Source: Sphingomonas sp. SUN039
Lineage (GTDB): Bacteria; Pseudomonadota; Alphaproteobacteria; Sphingomonadales; Sphingomonadaceae
DNA length: 64,000 bases
Direction of reading: 5' to 3'
Assembly: GCF_024758725.1 (NCBI RefSeq)
Contig: NZ_CP096972.1
Coordinates: 2,028,001 to 2,092,000, forward strand
Within the stretch, counting starts at the first letter, position 1; every line of letters starts with the position of its first letter. This document shows, piece after piece, positions 7,804-16,947 of the stretch. A program made the translations under genes and the position numbers. Below the pieces are notes generated by a model. It was given only the letters and a program-made list of their open reading frames with translations. It was not told the DNA's origin and made no database searches.

Positions 7804-8786
7804 CCAAATTCCCCAACCCCGTCGACTACGCGGTCCCCGCGTTCGTCGCGCTGGTCTTTATCGAGATGCTGGTCGTCCGCCGCGCCTTTCGCGAACGGTA
7901 CGAGGCGCGCGATACGCTGACCTCGCTGGCGATGGGCCTCGGGAGCACGATTGCAGGCGGGCTGACGGCGGGGTTGATCCTGCTGATGTCGGGTTGGCTC
8001 AATGCCCATCGCATCGCCGACATCCCCTACGTCTGGTGGGCGTGGATCGCGTGCTTCGTCCTCGACGATTTCAACTATTACATCTTCCACCGGTCGGCGC
8101 ACCGCATCCGCTGGTTCTGGGCGAGCCACGTCAACCATCATTCGAGCCAGCATTACAATCTGTCGACGGCGCTGCGACAGACCTGGACCGGGTTCATCGC
8201 GGTCAGCTTCGTCTTCCGCCTCTGGCCGCTGCTGCTCGGCTTTCCGGTACCGATGCTGCTGCTCTGCGGAGGGATCAACCTGATCTACCAGTTCTGGATT
8301 CACACCGAGGTCATCGGTCGCTGCCCGCGCTGGTTCGAGGCGGTGATGAACACCCCGTCGCACCACCGCGTCCACCACGCGGTCAATCCGCGCTACCTCG
8401 ACAAGAATTATGCCGGCGTTTTTATGGTCTGGGATAAATTTTTCGGCAGCTTCGCGAGCGAGCGGGATGACGAGCAAATCCGCTACGGACTCGTGAAGCA
8501 ACTGGGCAGCTGGAACCTTCTGTGGAACGTCTTCCACGAATGGGCGGGCATTTTGCGGGACTTGTGGACCGCGCCGTGGCGCGCCAAGCTGATGTATCTG
8601 GTCGGCCCGCCGGGCTGGAGCCATGACGGATCGCGCGAGACGTCGGACATGATCCTGCGCCGCTGGGAGGAACGAGAGACGTGGCGGACAGCGAAGAATA
8701 TGACATCGTCGTCGTCGGTGGAGGATCGGGCGGAAGTGCTGCCGCCGGACGGCTCAGCGAAGGCGGCAAATACAGCGTCTGCCTGA
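7800..8786 (+). CDS. Sterol desaturase / fatty acid hydroxylase superfamily protein
   Basis: 328 residues with several membrane helices. The histidine boxes for a di-iron centre are present: HRSAHRIRWFWASHVNHHSS (boxes 1 and 2), HTEVIGR, and HHRVHHAVNPRYLDKNYAG (box 3). Such integral membrane oxygenases hydroxylate or desaturate lipids, sterols or carotenoids; the substrate is not evident. The last about 35 residues (after the LRRWEERET segment) overlap the next gene in another frame and are low in hydrophobic content, so the true end may be a recent read-through or the overlap is genuine. Confidence 0.82.
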   Translation: MTKFPNPVDYAVPAFVALVFIEMLVVRRAFRERYEARDTLTSLAMGLGSTIAGGLTAGLILLMSGWLNAHRIADIPYVWWAWIACFVLDDFNYYIFHRSAHRIRWFWASHVNHHSSQHYNLSTALRQTWTGFIAVSFVFRLWPLLLGFPVPMLLLCGGINLIYQFWIHTEVIGRCPRWFEAVMNTPSHHRVHHAVNPRYLDKNYAGVFMVWDKFFGSFASERDDEQIRYGLVKQLGSWNLLWNVFHEWAGILRDLWTAPWRAKLMYLVGPPGWSHDGSRETSDMILRRWEERETWRTAKNMTSSSSVEDRAEVLPPDGSAKAANTASA

Positions 8787-10276
8787 TCGAAAGCGGCGGC
8801 CACAACAACATCTTCCCGGTCAAGGCACCGGGGATGATGCCCTTCATTCCCGACAAATCGAACTACCGTTACGAAACCGTGCCGCAGACGGGTCTGAACG
8901 GTCGCATCGGCTACCAGCCGCGCGGACGCGGCCTCGGCGGATCGAGTGCGATCAACGCCATGGTCTATATCCGCGGCTGTAAATGGGATTACGACAATTG
9001 GGCGGCGATGGGCGCGACCAGTTGGGGATATGACGACGTCCTGCCCTATTTCAAACGCGCCGAGCACAACGAACGCGGCGGCGACGCTTACCACGGCACC
9101 ACCGGCCCGCTGAACGTGATGGACCAGCATTACCCGCATCCGGGCAGCGCCGAATTCATCGAGGCCGCGGCCTCGCTGCAGTTCCCGCGCACCAATGATT
9201 TCAACGGCGCGCAGTTCGAAGGCATCGGCATGTATCAGGTGACGCAAAAGGGCGGCGAACGCTGGTCGGCGGCGCGGGCCTATGTCGAACCGGCGCGGAA
9301 TGCCGGACGACTGCACGTCATGACCGATACCTTGGTCGAGCGCATCGGCTTCGAGGGCAATCGCGCCACGACCGTCCACACCCGCCGGGGCAGGACGGCA
9401 GGCCAGGTCCGCGCGCGCCGCGCCATTGTGCTCGCGGGCGGGGTGTTCGGCACGGCGCAAACGCTGATGCTCTCGGGCATCGGCCCTGCCGACCATCTGA
9501 GGGCGAACGGGGTCGACGTGCTCGTCGACCGGCCTGCCGTCGGCAGCAATTTGCACGACCATATCGATTATGTCTCGGGGTACGAGACGCCGGGCATGTA
9601 TTTCCTCGGGCAAACCCTGCGCGGCAATTTCCAGTCGCTGCTCGGCATTTTCGAGTGGCTGCGGAAACGCAGCGGGCCGCTGACCACCCCCTATGCCGAG
9701 GCGGGCGGTTTTGCGAAAACCCGGCCCGACATCGACGTGCCCGATGTGCAGTTCCACTTCGTCCCCGTGCTGCTCGAGGACCACGGCCGGACCAAGGTCA
9801 AGGCGCATGGATTTTCGTGCCATGTCTGCGTCCTGCGCCCGTACAGCCGCGGGACGCTGCGGCTGGCGGGACCGGACCCCGCTACTGCGCCGCTGATCGA
9901 CCCGGCGTTCCTGACCGACGACCGCGATGTGCAGACCCTTCTCGCGGGGATGAAGCTGATGAACCGCATCCTCGAAAGCGCACCGCTGGCGCGCCACGGC
10001 GGGCGCGATCGCCACACGGCGGGCGTCACCGAAGATGCCGCGCTGATCGAAATCATCCGCAACCGCGCCGACACCGTCTATCACCCGGTCGGGACGGCGC
10101 GGATGGGATCGGATGCCGAGGCGGTGGTCGATCCGCAATTGAGGGTGCGCGGGGTCGAAGGACTCTATGTCGCCGATGCCAGTGTGATGCCGCAAGTCGT
10201 CAGCGGCAACACCAACGCGCCGAGCATCATGATCGGCGAACGCTGCGCCGATTTCGTGAAGGCGGCGCTGGGGTAG
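8681..10276 (+). CDS. GMC family FAD oxidoreductase (choline dehydrogenase-like)
   Basis: 531 residues. VVVGGGSGGSAAAGRL is the FAD-binding Rossmann motif, RGLGGSSAINAMVYIRG is GMC signature 1, and the C-terminus has HPVGTARMG with the active-site His and the second active-site residue within SGNTNAP. These enzymes oxidise alcohols or aldehydes. The start is GTG with GGGAGGA 10-15 bases upstream. The gene starts 106 bases before the stop of the preceding desaturase gene, an unusually long same-strand overlap. The nearby desaturase/hydroxylase suggests the two may act one after the other on the same lipid-like alcohol (inference). Confidence 0.9.
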   Translation: MADSEEYDIVVVGGGSGGSAAAGRLSEGGKYSVCLIESGGHNNIFPVKAPGMMPFIPDKSNYRYETVPQTGLNGRIGYQPRGRGLGGSSAINAMVYIRGCKWDYDNWAAMGATSWGYDDVLPYFKRAEHNERGGDAYHGTTGPLNVMDQHYPHPGSAEFIEAAASLQFPRTNDFNGAQFEGIGMYQVTQKGGERWSAARAYVEPARNAGRLHVMTDTLVERIGFEGNRATTVHTRRGRTAGQVRARRAIVLAGGVFGTAQTLMLSGIGPADHLRANGVDVLVDRPAVGSNLHDHIDYVSGYETPGMYFLGQTLRGNFQSLLGIFEWLRKRSGPLTTPYAEAGGFAKTRPDIDVPDVQFHFVPVLLEDHGRTKVKAHGFSCHVCVLRPYSRGTLRLAGPDPATAPLIDPAFLTDDRDVQTLLAGMKLMNRILESAPLARHGGRDRHTAGVTEDAALIEIIRNRADTVYHPVGTARMGSDAEAVVDPQLRVRGVEGLYVADASVMPQVVSGNTNAPSIMIGERCADFVKAALG

Positions 10277-10285
10277 CGGCCTGCG

Positions 10286-12172
10286 TCAGTCGACCGGTTC
10301 GATCCGCACCAGCAGCGCCTCGACCTGCACCTGCGCGCCCGCCGTCGCGTTGAGCTCCGCCACCGTCCCGTCGAACGGCGCAGTGAGGGTATGCTCCATC
10401 TTCATCGCTTCGAGCGTGAGCAGCTTCTGGCCCTTGGTCACCGCCTGCCCCGCCACAACATCGACCGCGATGATGCGACCGGGCATAGGCGAGAGGATGT
10501 CGCCGTCGTGGGCGTGGTGGCCGCCCGCACTGTAGCGCGGCAGCCCGATGACAAAGCTCTGACCGAACTTCGTCACCAGCGCCAAGTCTGGGCCGGCACC
10601 CGATGAATAGGTGTGGCCGCCAAAATCCGGAACCTTGGCAAGCACATGGTTGGTTCCCTGCGACTGAAGAACCAGCGTCGTGTCTCTCGAACGGTTGAGG
10701 CGGAAGCCTTCGAGCAACTCATTGTCGCGACTATGTCGGGACTTGTCGGAATACGCCTCGATCAAATGCCGTCCCGCCTGGCCCAGTATTTCAGCGTCTG
10801 GCTCGGTCGGCGGGATCAACGCGTCGCCCTGCTCCGCGATGAAATTCGTCGTGACATCGCCATTGCGGAACTGCTCGCTATCGGCGGCAAGGTAGAGAAA
10901 TCCTGCATTGGATTTGACCGGCCAGACAGCCGTGCCTTCAAGCGCACCGACGAGCGCATCGACCGCTCCAGCGCGGTCAGCCGCATGGACGATCAGCTTG
11001 GCGATCATCGGATCGTAAAACGGCGACACGACCGACATTTCCTCAACGCCGGAATCAACGCGGATTTCTTCGTCGGGCAGGCAATAGCGGTCCAGTCGCC
11101 CCGTGCTGGGCAAGAAGCCGGTCGCCGGATCCTCCGCATATAGCCGCGCCTCCATCGCCCAGCCGTCGATGCTCAGCTCGTCCTGCCGCAGCGGCAATGC
11201 CTCCCCACTCGCCACGCGAAGTTGCCATTCGACCAGATCGACGCCGCTGATCTCCTCGGTCACCGGATGTTCGACCTGCAGCCGGGTGTTCATTTCCATG
11301 AACCAGATGCGGTCGGCGCGCAGGCCTTCGCTGGCGTCCGCGATGAACTCGATCGTGCCTGCGCCGACATAGTCGACCGCCCTCGCTGCCTTGACCGCCG
11401 CCGCGCAGAGTTGTTCGCGGGTGGCTTCGTCCATGCCCGGCGCGGGGGCTTCTTCGATCACTTTCTGGTGGCGGCGTTGGAGCGAGCAGTCGCGTTCGAA
11501 CAGATGGACGATGTTGCCGTGGGTGTCGCCGAACACCTGCACCTCGATATGGCGCGGGCGCTGGATGTATTTTTCGATCAGGACATGCGCGTTGCCGAAC
11601 GAGGCGGTGGCCTCGCGCTGGCAAGAGGCGAGCGCGTCGGCGAACTCGCCCGCCGCCTCGACCTTCCGCATCCCCTTCCCGCCGCCGCCCGCGACTGCCT
11701 TGATGAGCACGGGATAGCCGATTTCGGCGGCGCGTTCGCTCAGGAACGCCGGGTCTTGGGTCTCGCCCATATAGCCGGGGGTGACGGGCACGCCCGCCGC
11801 CGCCATCAGTTTCTTGGCCGCATCCTTCAGCCCCATCGCGGTGATGCTGGCGGGGCGCGGGCCGACCCAGACCAGCCCCGCGTCGATGACCGCCTGCGCG
11901 AACTCGGCATTCTCGGACAGGAAGCCATAGCCCGGATGAATCGCCTCCGCCCCAGTGGCGAGCGCGGCGGCGATGATCTTCTCGCCCACCAGATAGCTCT
12001 CGCGCGCCGGGCTGGGGCCGATATGCACCGCCTCATCCGCCTGCCGCACATGCAGCGCCCTGGCATCGGCATCCGAATAAACCGCGACCGTGCGAATACC
12101 CATCGCCCGCGCGGAGCGGATGATCCGGCAAGCAATTTCGCCCCGATTGGCGATGAGGAGGGATTGGATCAA
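10286..12172 (-). CDS. liuD: Methylcrotonyl-CoA carboxylase, biotin-containing alpha subunit
   Basis: 628 residues. The N-terminal biotin carboxylase half has SLLIANRGEIACRI, HPGYGFLSENAEFA, AGGGGKGMR (ATP grasp loop) and EMNTRLQVEHPVTE. The C-terminal biotinyl domain ends with TLEAMKMEHTL, whose Lys carries biotin. With the beta subunit and isovaleryl-CoA dehydrogenase just upstream, it carboxylates 3-methylcrotonyl-CoA in leucine breakdown. The start is TTG behind a strong GGAGGA; a second, truncated copy of this 5' end lies exactly 300 bases upstream with an ATG. An own promoter lies at 12304-12332. liuC and liuE are not in this window. Confidence 0.88.
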   Translation of the reverse strand: MIQSLLIANRGEIACRIIRSARAMGIRTVAVYSDADARALHVRQADEAVHIGPSPARESYLVGEKIIAAALATGAEAIHPGYGFLSENAEFAQAVIDAGLVWVGPRPASITAMGLKDAAKKLMAAAGVPVTPGYMGETQDPAFLSERAAEIGYPVLIKAVAGGGGKGMRKVEAAGEFADALASCQREATASFGNAHVLIEKYIQRPRHIEVQVFGDTHGNIVHLFERDCSLQRRHQKVIEEAPAPGMDEATREQLCAAAVKAARAVDYVGAGTIEFIADASEGLRADRIWFMEMNTRLQVEHPVTEEISGVDLVEWQLRVASGEALPLRQDELSIDGWAMEARLYAEDPATGFLPSTGRLDRYCLPDEEIRVDSGVEEMSVVSPFYDPMIAKLIVHAADRAGAVDALVGALEGTAVWPVKSNAGFLYLAADSEQFRNGDVTTNFIAEQGDALIPPTEPDAEILGQAGRHLIEAYSDKSRHSRDNELLEGFRLNRSRDTTLVLQSQGTNHVLAKVPDFGGHTYSSGAGPDLALVTKFGQSFVIGLPRYSAGGHHAHDGDILSPMPGRIIAVDVVAGQAVTKGQKLLTLEAMKMEHTLTAPFDGTVAELNATAGAQVQVEALLVRIEPVD

Positions 12173-12303
12173 TGCAATTCCTCCGCCGCCGGACGACTCG
12201 ACGAAAACGGCATATTTGCGTGCGTTAACTTCACTAGCTTCACCGGGTCAGGCATAGTTTTCGATTCTCTCGGGTGACGCGAGGACATAGATGCGGTGCA
12301 ATG

Positions 12304-12332
12304 AACATATCAAGAACATAAAAATCTGTCAA
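12304..12332 (-). promoter_or_regulatory. Sigma-70 promoter in front of liuD
   Basis: On the minus strand: TTGACA (12332-12327), 17-base spacer, TATGTT (12309-12304). It sits in an AT-rich patch inside the inserted segment between the truncated and the intact liuD starts and would give a leader of about 125 bases. The likely effect is that the biotin subunit can be transcribed separately from liuA-liuB. Confidence 0.55.
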
Positions 12333-12472
12333 GCGAAATACACCGATCTGGTTTGTCGGGTGCGGTGGCATTCCTCCCCAGCGTAGCGCAGGGGAGGAAT
12401 TGAAGCGCGTGCGGTGCGGATGATCCGGCAGGCGATTTCGCCCTGATTGGCGATGAGGAGGGAGGTGATCAT
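12329..12472 (-). pseudogene. Truncated duplicate of the liuD 5' end
   Basis: From ATG at 12472 the frame reads [20 protein letters not shown], nearly the same as the start of intact liuD (MIQSLLIANRGEIACRIIRS), and then leaves homology at about 12415 and stops after 47 codons. Bases 12416-12471 match 12116-12171 with about five or six differences, at an offset of exactly 300. The conserved Arg of the ANRGEIA motif is Gln here. Its ATG overlaps the stop of the upstream hypothetical gene (ATGA), which suggests that this was the original start of the carboxylase gene before an insertion moved it. Confidence 0.65.
12370..12400. repeat. REP-like palindromic repeat
   Basis: ATTCCTCCCC at 12370-12379 and GGGGAGGAAT at 12391-12400 form a perfect 10-base inverted repeat; the loop AGCGTAGCGCA can pair further (GCG with CGC). 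It lies directly next to the point where the duplicated liuD start loses homology (about 12415). Short hairpins of this form are typical of dispersed repeats (REP or MITE type). Only this copy was noticed in the window. Confidence 0.6.
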
Positions 12473-12915
12473 TTGACGAGTTCAGCCCGCCACCAGGCAA
12501 AACCCAACGGCAGATTCCCAAGTTCAACGAAGTGTAGCCCAATATCCAAGGCGTCTCTCCACGAAAACTCTGCCGCTCCGTTTCCCGGCAGGAGTCGCAC
12601 AATTCCCTTTTTTGGCGCCATCGGACGACCAGCATGATCCGTCCGCACGATTTCCGAATCTATTATCGAGCCGTTTCCAGCCCATTCGCCTGACGCAGCG
12701 CGCCAAGACTTTCCAATCTTTGCAAGATTCAGAAACCGGTTATCTTCGCGCACCAAGAATATATCCACGCTCGTTTTTTTCGTTGCCTCGCCAGCAAAAA
12801 CTGCGGCACGGATTGCTTCCGAATTGACAGCGACATGCTCCGGCCAATCGACCGAAAAGAGCCAAGGTTTGGCAGCATTTTTTAAGCCGTCGATCTGAGA
12901 TCGAAAATCGTTCAC
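12469..12915 (-). CDS. Hypothetical protein within the leucine-degradation operon
   Basis: 148 residues from a GTG that overlaps the liuB stop by three bases. It contains aromatic-rich stretches ([24 protein letters not shown]) and segments such as [19 protein letters not shown], but no motif I recognise. Base composition is lower in G+C than the neighbours and has more A/T at third positions, which hints at acquisition from elsewhere. No signal peptide or membrane helix is seen. Position and overlap say it is co-translated with liuB, but this does not prove a role in leucine breakdown. Confidence 0.6.
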   Translation of the reverse strand: MNDFRSQIDGLKNAAKPWLFSVDWPEHVAVNSEAIRAAVFAGEATKKTSVDIFLVREDNRFLNLAKIGKSWRAASGEWAGNGSIIDSEIVRTDHAGRPMAPKKGIVRLLPGNGAAEFSWRDALDIGLHFVELGNLPLGFAWWRAELVK

Positions 12916-14576
12916 ATCCGGAATACCCCGAACCGGGGCGCCTCCTCGACCGGCGCATTCAGCGCCGCCCCCAGAGCCAGCCCCAGCACATCCCTTGTCT
13001 GCGCCGGGTCGATGATCCCGTCGTCCCACAGCCGCGCAGTCGCGTAATAGGGGTTGCCTTCGTCTTCGTATTTCTGGCGGATCGGGGCCTTGAAGGCTTC
13101 GGCTTCCTCGGGCGTCCAGCGTTCGGCATCGCGGTGGACGGTCGCCAGCACGCTCGCCGCCTGTTCGCCGCCCATCACGCTGATCCGCGCATTGGGCCAG
13201 GTGAAGAGGAAACGCGGCGAATACGCCCGCCCGCACATGCCGTAATTGCCCGCGCCGAAGCTGCCGCCGATCAGCACGGTGATCTTGGGCACGGTTGCCG
13301 TCGCCACGGCCGTGACGAGCTTCGCGCCATGCTTGGCGATCCCCTCCGCCTCATATTTGCCGCCGACCATGAAGCCCGAGATGTTCTGGAGGAAGAGCAG
13401 CGGGACCCCTCGCTGCTGCGCGAGCTGGATGAAATGGGCCCCTTTGACCGCGCTCTCGCTGAACAGCACGCCGTTGTTGGCTAGGATCGCGACCGGCATC
13501 CCCCAGATATGCGCGAAGCCGCAGACGAGCGTGGTGCCGTAGAGCGCCTTGAACTCGTGGAATTCCGACGCATCGACAATGCGTGCAATGACTTCGCGCA
13601 CATCGTAAGGCGCGCGGACATCGTCGGGGATGATGCCGTAGAGCTCTTCGGGGTCGTAACGCGGCGGCTTTGGCTCTCTCAACCCGACTTGGCTGAGCTT
13701 GTCGAAGCCCCCTACGAAAGAAGAAGAGCCCTTCGACAAGCTCAGGGAAGTCGGTGCGGCGGGCGGGTTACCCAAGTGACTGACGATATCCCGCACGATC
13801 GTCAGCGCATGTTCGTCGTTCTCCGCGACATGATCGACCACGCCCGATTTGCGCCCGTGCATGTCGCCGCCGCCCAGATCCTCGGCACTGATTTCCTCGC
13901 CCGTCGCCGCCTTCACCAGCGGCGGCCCGGCGAGGAAAATCGTCCCCTGGTTGCGGACGATCACCGTCTCGTCGGACATGGCGGGGACGTACGCCCCGCC
14001 CGCGGTGCAACTGCCCATCACGCACGCGATCTGCGGGATTTGCCGCGCGGACAGATTTGCCTGGTTGAAGAAAATGCGCCCGAAATGGTCGCGGTCGGGG
14101 AAGACATCGGCCTGAAACGGCAGATTCGCCCCGCCCGAGTCGACGAGGTAGATGCACGGCAGCCGATTCTCGAGCGCAATCTCCTGCGCGCGAAGGTGCT
14201 TCTTCACCGTCATCGGGTAATAGGTGCCGCCCTTCACGGTGGAATCGTTGCTGGCGATCATCACCTGCCGCCCCGACACGCGGCCGATGCCCGCGATCAG
14301 CGACGCGCCATGGACATCACCTTCGTACATGCCGTTGGCGGCGAGCTGGCCGATCTCCAGAAACGGCGATCCCGGATCGAGCAGGCGTTCCACGCGTTCG
14401 CGGGGGAGCAGCTTCCCCCGCGACACATGGCGCTCACGCGATTTCTCGTTCCCGCCCAGCGCGGCCTCGGCAACCTTTGCCCATAGCGCGTCGCGGAGCG
14501 CGCGGTTGTGCGCGACGCGCACCTTCGACGCATCGTCCTCGGCGTTATACGCAGTGGGCAGTACCGGCGCGCTCAC
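12912..14576 (-). CDS. liuB: Methylcrotonyl-CoA carboxylase, carboxyltransferase beta subunit
   Basis: 554 residues of the acyl-CoA carboxylase beta family: [35 protein letters not shown] and [19 protein letters not shown], the last two forming the oxyanion-binding crotonase-type sites. It transfers CO2 from biotin on LiuD to 3-methylcrotonyl-CoA. The protein is somewhat longer than usual because about residues 274-297 ([13 protein letters not shown]... FDKLSQVG) are encoded by a palindromic repeat inserted in frame in a surface-loop position. The GTG start shares bases with the liuA stop (GTGA), so the two are coupled. Confidence 0.88.
   Translation of the reverse strand: MSAPVLPTAYNAEDDASKVRVAHNRALRDALWAKVAEAALGGNEKSRERHVSRGKLLPRERVERLLDPGSPFLEIGQLAANGMYEGDVHGASLIAGIGRVSGRQVMIASNDSTVKGGTYYPMTVKKHLRAQEIALENRLPCIYLVDSGGANLPFQADVFPDRDHFGRIFFNQANLSARQIPQIACVMGSCTAGGAYVPAMSDETVIVRNQGTIFLAGPPLVKAATGEEISAEDLGGGDMHGRKSGVVDHVAENDEHALTIVRDIVSHLGNPPAAPTSLSLSKGSSSFVGGFDKLSQVGLREPKPPRYDPEELYGIIPDDVRAPYDVREVIARIVDASEFHEFKALYGTTLVCGFAHIWGMPVAILANNGVLFSESAVKGAHFIQLAQQRGVPLLFLQNISGFMVGGKYEAEGIAKHGAKLVTAVATATVPKITVLIGGSFGAGNYGMCGRAYSPRFLFTWPNARISVMGGEQAASVLATVHRDAERWTPEEAEAFKAPIRQKYEDEGNPYYATARLWDDGIIDPAQTRDVLGLALGAALNAPVEEAPRFGVFRM
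13683..13755. repeat. Palindromic repeat inserted in frame within liuB
   Basis: CTGAGCTTGTCGAAG at 13693-13707 and CTTCGACAAGCTCAG at 13731-13745 are a perfect 15-base inverted repeat. The match continues outward with few mismatches to about 13683 and 13755 (CGACTT on one side, AAGTCG on the other). It codes for the Ser/Lys-rich insert [11 protein letters not shown] and FDKLSQ in LiuB. The element resembles coding-sequence palindromic repeats described in Rickettsia (RPE), and hairpins of this sequence are frequent in sphingomonad genomes (from memory). Confidence 0.75.
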
Positions 14577-15721
14577 GCCGCCCCCACCAGCTCGCGGCCG
14601 ATCAGCATCCGTCGTATCTCATTGGTGCCCGCCCCGATGTCGAGCAGCTTGGCATCGCGGTAATAGCGTTCAACCGGCCAGTCCTTCGTATATCCCGCGC
14701 CGCCCAATGCCTGAATTGCCTCGCCCGCGACACGCACCGCGTTCTCGCTCGCCAGCAATATCGCTCCTGCGGCATCGAAACGCGTCGTGCGGCCCGCGTC
14801 GCACGATTTCGCCACGGCATAAACATAGGCCCGCGCCGAATTGAGCGCGACATACATGTCGGCGACCTTGGCCTGCATCAGCTGGAACGCGCCGATGGGT
14901 TTGCCGAACTGCTTGCGCTCGCGGACATAGGGGAGGACCACATCGAGGCAGGCCTGCATGATGCCCAACTGGATACCCGCGAGCACAGTGCGTTCGTAAT
15001 CGAGGCCCGACATCAGCACCCCTGCGCCCCCGTTCGGCGGACCCATCACCTGCTCCTCGCCGACGAAGCAATCGGTGAAGACCAGCTCCGCCGTCGGCGA
15101 ACCGCGCATCCCCATTTTGTCGATCTTTTGTCCGATGGCGAACCCGTCCATGTCCTTTTCGATCAGGAAGGTCGTCAGCCCACGCCCGCCCGCGCTCGTA
15201 TTGGCATAGACGACCAGCGTGTCGGCATAGGCCGCATTGGTGATCCAGAATTTCGTGCCGTTGAGAACATAGCCGCCCTGAACCGCATCCGCCTTTAATT
15301 TCATCGACATGACGTCCGAACCTGCGTTCGCTTCGGACATGGCGAGGCTGCCGACATGGTCGCCGCTGATCAACTGCGGCAGGTACTTTGCCTTTTGCTC
15401 AGGGTTCGCCCAGCGCGCGATCTGGTTGACGCACAGGTTCGAATGCGCGCCATAGGACAGGCCGACCGACGCCGAGGCGCGTCCGACTTCCTCGCAGGCA
15501 ATGACATGTTCGAGGTAGCCCAGACCTAGCCCGCCATCGTGTTCGCCGACGGTAATCCCGTGCAGGCCCAGCGCGCCCATCTCGGGCCAAAGCTCTTGCG
15601 GAAAGCGGTCATTGGCGTCGATCTCCGCCGCCAGCGGGGCAATGCGGTCGGTAGCAAAGCGCCGCGTCGTGTCGCGGATCATGTCCGCATTTTCGCCCAG
15701 CGCAAAATCGAAATCGCTCAT
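14573..15721 (-). CDS. liuA: Isovaleryl-CoA dehydrogenase
   Basis: 382 residues of the acyl-CoA dehydrogenase family. [19 protein letters not shown] and [13 protein letters not shown] bind FAD, and [15 protein letters not shown] carries the catalytic Glu at the position typical of isovaleryl-CoA dehydrogenase (other acyl-CoA dehydrogenases have it near the C-terminus). The C-terminus [20 protein letters not shown] is the usual FAD/dimer block. It oxidises isovaleryl-CoA to 3-methylcrotonyl-CoA, the substrate of LiuB/LiuD encoded next. Start [11 protein letters not shown] chosen by family alignment; the open frame upstream is non-homologous. It shares a 122-base gap with divergent proB. Confidence 0.9.
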   Translation of the reverse strand: MSDFDFALGENADMIRDTTRRFATDRIAPLAAEIDANDRFPQELWPEMGALGLHGITVGEHDGGLGLGYLEHVIACEEVGRASASVGLSYGAHSNLCVNQIARWANPEQKAKYLPQLISGDHVGSLAMSEANAGSDVMSMKLKADAVQGGYVLNGTKFWITNAAYADTLVVYANTSAGGRGLTTFLIEKDMDGFAIGQKIDKMGMRGSPTAELVFTDCFVGEEQVMGPPNGGAGVLMSGLDYERTVLAGIQLGIMQACLDVVLPYVRERKQFGKPIGAFQLMQAKVADMYVALNSARAYVYAVAKSCDAGRTTRFDAAGAILLASENAVRVAGEAIQALGGAGYTKDWPVERYYRDAKLLDIGAGTNEIRRMLIGRELVGAA

Positions 15722-15843
15722 ATCGTTAAATCTCTCCGTCCGGCGACGATAGCCGAACCGCCGATACAAGCGAATCCGAAGTTGCGGGCGGCACTGCATC
15801 CCCCAATGTTGCCCCCGCCCCCTGCCCCCGCTAACCGCCGCGC

Positions 15844-16947
15844 ATGGCCGCTGCCCCCTCCCGCCTGATCGTCAAGGTCGGCTCGTCGCTGCTCGTCGAC
15901 GCGGGCGGCGCGGTGCGGCGTGAGTGGTTGGCGGGACTGGTTGCCGATGTCGCGGGCCGACACGCCGACGGGCAACAGGTCGCCATCGTCTCGTCGGGCG
16001 CGATTGCGCTGGGCGCGCGGCGGCTGGCGCTGGCCAAGGGCGGGCGGGCGTCGCTGGAGGATGCCCAGGCGGCGGCCGCCGTCGGGCAGATCGCGCTGGC
16101 TGGGGTGTGGGCGGAATTGCTCGGCGCGCGCGGGCTGACCGCCGCGCAGATTCTGGTCACGCTCGACGATCTCGAGGACCGGCGGCGCTATCTGAACGCC
16201 AGCGCGACGCTCGACCGGCTGATGTCGCTGGGCGTCGTCCCCGTCATCAACGAGAACGACAGCGTAGCGACCGAAGAAATCCGCTTTGGCGACAATGACC
16301 GGCTCGCGGCGCGCATCGCGCAGGTGGCGGGGGCGCAGACCGTCGTGCTGCTCTCCGATGTCGACGGCCTCTACACCGCCGACCCGTCGCAGGACGCGAG
16401 CGCCACCCGCATCGCGCGGGTCGAGCGGATCGACGCGCGGATTCAGGGGTTTGCCACCGGCGGCTCGCAATCGGGCATGGGATCGGGCGGCATGGCGTCG
16501 AAAATCGCCGCCGCCCGGATCGCGACGTCGAGCGGCGTCGATCTGGTGATCGTCTCGGGTACCGAACCCCACCCGCTGGCGCGCGTGGCGGCGGGCGCGG
16601 GGACGCTGTTCGTGGCCGACAAACGCGCCCGCAGTCGCAAGGCTTGGCTGGCCGGGCGCTTGACGGTGAAGGGCGAGATCGAGGTCGATGCCGGGGCCGC
16701 GAGCGCGCTGGCGAAGGGGGCGAGCCTGTTGCCCGCCGGCGCACGGGGCGTAACCGGCAAATTCGCGCGGGGCGATGTGGTCGACATCCTCGGCCCGCTC
16801 GGCACCGCCATCGCACGCGGGTTGTCCGAATATGACTCGGACGAGGCGATCAAGGTCGCGGGGCTGAAAAGTGTGGATATCGAAGGCGTGCTCGGCCACA
16901 CCCCGCGCGCGGCGATGGTCCACCGCGATCACATGGTTCTGCTATGA
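15844..16947 (+). CDS. proB: Glutamate 5-kinase
   Basis: 367 residues. The amino acid kinase domain (about 1-255) has VKVGSSLLVD, VSSGAIALGARRL, PVINENDSVATEEIRFGDND and LLSDVDGLYTADP, all typical of ProB; a C-terminal PUA domain follows (SLLPAGARGVTGKFARGD). It phosphorylates glutamate in the first step of proline synthesis. The ATG at 15844 fits the family start. The stop overlaps the start of the next gene (ATGA). Confidence 0.94.
   Translation: MAAAPSRLIVKVGSSLLVDAGGAVRREWLAGLVADVAGRHADGQQVAIVSSGAIALGARRLALAKGGRASLEDAQAAAAVGQIALAGVWAELLGARGLTAAQILVTLDDLEDRRRYLNASATLDRLMSLGVVPVINENDSVATEEIRFGDNDRLAARIAQVAGAQTVVLLSDVDGLYTADPSQDASATRIARVERIDARIQGFATGGSQSGMGSGGMASKIAAARIATSSGVDLVIVSGTEPHPLARVAAGAGTLFVADKRARSRKAWLAGRLTVKGEIEVDAGAASALAKGASLLPAGARGVTGKFARGDVVDILGPLGTAIARGLSEYDSDEAIKVAGLKSVDIEGVLGHTPRAAMVHRDHMVLL

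Noticed and set aside
8483-10195. 570-codon open frame opposite the GMC oxidoreductase
   Set aside because: The plus-strand gene has clear FAD and GMC motifs; the opposite frame shows none.
12240-12635. 131-codon open frame over the duplicated liuD start and repeat
   Set aside because: Runs out of frame through the hypothetical gene, the duplicated fragment and the repeat; the frame with homology to liuD is another one.
10286-14576. Reading the carboxylase pair as propionyl- or geranyl-CoA carboxylase
   Set aside because: The gene directly upstream encodes an acyl-CoA dehydrogenase with the isovaleryl-type catalytic Glu position, which fits methylcrotonyl-CoA carboxylase; not fully excluded.
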